A DNA stretch of 64,000 nt, taken from the NCBI GenBank assembly GCA_001552935.1, contig KQ959677.1, positions 1 through 64,000 on the forward strand. Reading direction: 5' to 3'. The stretch comes from Umbribacter vaginalis (GTDB lineage Bacteria > Actinomycetota > Coriobacteriia > Coriobacteriales > Eggerthellaceae). The position numbers were made by a program, and so were the translations under genes. Numbering within the stretch: the first letter of the stretch is position 1; the number at the start of each line of letters is the position of its first letter. The notes below the pieces were generated by a model. It made no database searches. It worked only from the letters and a program-made list of their open reading frames with translations, and was not told where the DNA came from. Below are positions 62,362 through 64,000 of this stretch, piece after piece.

Positions 62362-63357
62362 ATGGCAGTAACAATCTATTACGAGAAAGACTGCAACCCA
62401 CAACTAATCAAGCAGAAAAAAGTTGCTATCATTGGCTATGGATCGCAGGGTCATGCACATGCTTTGAATTTGCACGATTCAGGTGTTGACGTGCGCGTTG
62501 GTTTATACGAAGGCTCAAAATCGGCTGACGTTGCGCGCAAAGCAGGCCTGAAGGTTCTCTCGGTTGATGACGCTTGCAAAGAAGCAGATTTCATCATGGT
62601 GCTTATTCCCGATGAATTGCAACCTGACGTGTACGAAAAGCACATCGCGCCTTATTTGCAAGAGGGCGATACACTTGCCTTTGCTCACGGTTTCAATATC
62701 CACTACGGCTATATTAAAGCTCCTGAAGGCGTTAACGTTATCATGATTGCTCCAAAAGGGCCAGGTCATATTGTACGTCGTCAATTTGTTGAAGGTTCTG
62801 GCGTTCCCGATTTGGCATGCGTTGAGCAAGACGCCACGGGCGATGCGTTCGACTTGGCGCTTTCGTATGCCTGCGCTTTGGGAGCGGGTCGTGCAGGCAT
62901 TATTAAGGCAACCTTCGCGCAAGAAACCGAGGAAGATCTGTTTGGTGAACAGGCAGTATTGTGCGGCGGCTTGGTCGAGCTTATCAAAGCAGGTTTTGAG
63001 ACGCTTACGGAAGCGGGCTATCCGCCTGAGCTTGCGTATTTCGAGTGCTACCACGAAATGAAGATGATTGTCGATTTGATGTATGAAAGCGGCATTCACT
63101 TCATGAATTCGTCAATTTCAAACACCGCAGAATTTGGTGAATATTACGCAGGTCCCAAAGTTATTAACGAGCAGTCGCGCGCTGCCATGAAAGAAATTTT
63201 GCGCCGCATTCAAAATGGCGAATTTGCTGCCGATTTTGTTGCCGATTGCAAAAATGGTCACAAACAGCTGCTTGAACAGCGCGAAGCTATCAACACGCAC
63301 CTTATTGAAACAACGGGAGCTAACATTCGTTCTATGTTTACGTGGCTCAAAAAATAA
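62362..63357 (+). CDS. ilvC: ketol-acid reductoisomerase
   Basis: IlvC isomerises and reduces acetolactate to the dihydroxy acid used by IlvD. The 331-residue class I enzyme has the Rossmann motif [17 protein letters not shown] (about 25-41), [16 protein letters not shown] and the metal-binding EQAVLCGG and [10 protein letters not shown]. The loop that usually selects NADPH reads [11 protein letters not shown], with Glu50 where Arg or Lys is common, which may point to NADH use. It closes the ilv cluster. Confidence 0.96.
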   Translation: MAVTIYYEKDCNPQLIKQKKVAIIGYGSQGHAHALNLHDSGVDVRVGLYEGSKSADVARKAGLKVLSVDDACKEADFIMVLIPDELQPDVYEKHIAPYLQEGDTLAFAHGFNIHYGYIKAPEGVNVIMIAPKGPGHIVRRQFVEGSGVPDLACVEQDATGDAFDLALSYACALGAGRAGIIKATFAQETEEDLFGEQAVLCGGLVELIKAGFETLTEAGYPPELAYFECYHEMKMIVDLMYESGIHFMNSSISNTAEFGEYYAGPKVINEQSRAAMKEILRRIQNGEFAADFVADCKNGHKQLLEQREAINTHLIETTGANIRSMFTWLKK

Positions 63358-63535
63358 GGCGCACCGTAGCACATTTTCGCGCTTCGAGTGTGTACATAAG
63401 GTTGCAATTATTTGACATCTTTGTGTTGAGATGGGGAATATCCCTCATCACAAGCCGAAGAGTTTTATACTTTCCAACTATTGTACGAAGCTTTGAGTGA
63501 AGTTTGCTCATACGAGCGTTATAACAACACGAAGT

Positions 63536-63561
63536 AAGGACATCGCGGTTGCGGTGTCCTT
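63536..63561 (+). terminator. stem-loop after ilvC
   Basis: AAGGACATCGC (63536-63546) pairs with GCGGTGTCCTT (63551-63561) around GGTT, with one wobble pair. A weak T-rich run follows. It probably ends the ilv transcript. Confidence 0.6.
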
Positions 63562-63596
63562 CTGTTGTGTAAAGAGGCTGTTTTTCCTGGTTTCGC

Positions 63597-63712
63597 ATCG
63601 GGAACGCGTTTCGGTTCTGTATCGGGAACGGATGTAGGTTTTGCATCGGGAACGGATGTAGGTTTTTCATCGGCAACGCGTTTCGGTTCTGTATCGGGAA
63701 CGCGATCGAGCC
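63597..63712. repeat. 24-bp tandem repeats after ilvC
   Basis: Almost five copies of a 24-base unit around the core CATCGGGAACG, with two alternating versions of the other half (CGTTTCGGTTCTGT and GATGTAGGTTTT). Because the unit is a multiple of three, all six frames stay open and would encode octapeptide repeats, but no start or RBS supports a gene. The stretch 63358-63919 holds nothing else I can name. Confidence 0.75.
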
Positions 63713-63919
63713 TTGTGCGCAGCATCCTCAGCATTGTTTTGCGCGTGCATTGTGCACGTTGCGCACAGCACACGTCGCACACGTCGCGTGCGACGCACAG
63801 CTGCAGGTAAAGCGTTGTTTGCGCGTTTAGACGAGGGGGTTCACGTATAAGCGAAATTCGGTCGAGTGAATGGGGAAGTTGTACGTATCATGGAAGTTTT
63901 TACACATGCAGCATTTCAG

Positions 63920-64000
63920 ATGCTTATTTTAACGCTTTTAGCGGTTGCAGGTGTTCTAGCACGTAAACTTGATTTTATGAACGGGGAGTTTGACACCATG
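63920..64000 (+). CDS. start of a probable AEC-family transporter (cut by window edge)
   Basis: The last 27 codons read MLILTLLAVAGVLARKLDFM and run off the window. One hydrophobic helix followed by RKLDFMNGEFDTM fits the first helix of auxin-efflux-carrier (AEC) permeases. A better start signal, GGGGAAG before ATG 63891, is in another frame and would reach this one only with one more T in the run at 63898-63901. So either the start is further down or the gene is frameshifted. The identity is tentative. Confidence 0.35.
   Translation, partial: MLILTLLAVAGVLARKLDFMNGEFDTM

Noticed and set aside
63597-63712. Gene encoding octapeptide repeats (frames open on both strands)
   Set aside because: Open frames follow from a 24-bp repeat unit; there is no RBS or start, and the frame is not extended by ordinary coding sequence.

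Overview
The window looks like chromosome from a small, mid-GC member of the Coriobacteriia (Actinobacteria), possibly a Cryptobacterium- or Slackia-like Eggerthellaceae. This is inferred from gene order (recG-rsmD-coaD-SepIVA-like-DUF177-rpmF-plsX-rnc-smc-ftsY-ffh-rpsP-khpA-rimM-trmD-lepB), the two-subunit glycyl-tRNA synthetase and codon use. No rRNA or tRNA gene was seen, so the genus is a guess.

Region 1 (1-25019) is conserved core: envelope stress and fatty-acid activation (Asp23, FakA-like), DNA repair (RecG), CoA and phospholipid synthesis (CoaD, PlsX), ribosome and rRNA maturation (RsmD, L32, RNase III, S16, KhpA, RimM, TrmD), chromosome condensation (SMC), the SRP pathway (FtsY, Ffh, LepB), GlyQS, the PPDK regulator and a CpXC-domain protein.

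Region 2 (about 25020-52122) is accessory DNA lying between the core and the 3' end of guaA. It holds, in order: a GC-rich BceRS-BceAB-like antimicrobial-peptide module with two BceR-type operators; a type III restriction-modification island with an extra PLD-SNF2 helicase, a DUF4391 protein and a coiled-coil protein; an AT-rich block with DinD, a GIY-YIG/DUF4357 protein and a gene relic; a small block with one unknown gene; a tet(W) gene stopped by a nonsense codon but with an intact attenuator; and a Mef-Msr(D)-like macrolide resistance pair. Copies of the guaA 3'-end sequence CTACTCCCACTC punctuate this region at 42728, 44278 and 47370, with a diverged one at 40490. About 180 bp is duplicated next to the last two sites. 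I read this as a stack of integrative islands at guaA with no intact integrase left in the window.

Region 3 (52123-64000) returns to core: guaA, uppP, aroF plus chorismate mutase, and a branched-chain amino-acid cluster ilvD-ilvB-ilvN-ilvC behind a T-box leader and terminator. It ends in the first codons of a probable AEC-family transporter.

Two genome-wide traits stand out. Intergenic regions carry many short tandem repeats (21-25 bp), and several housekeeping enzymes have unusual low-complexity tails or inserts (GlyQ, GlyS, IlvB, RNase III, UppP, RecG).
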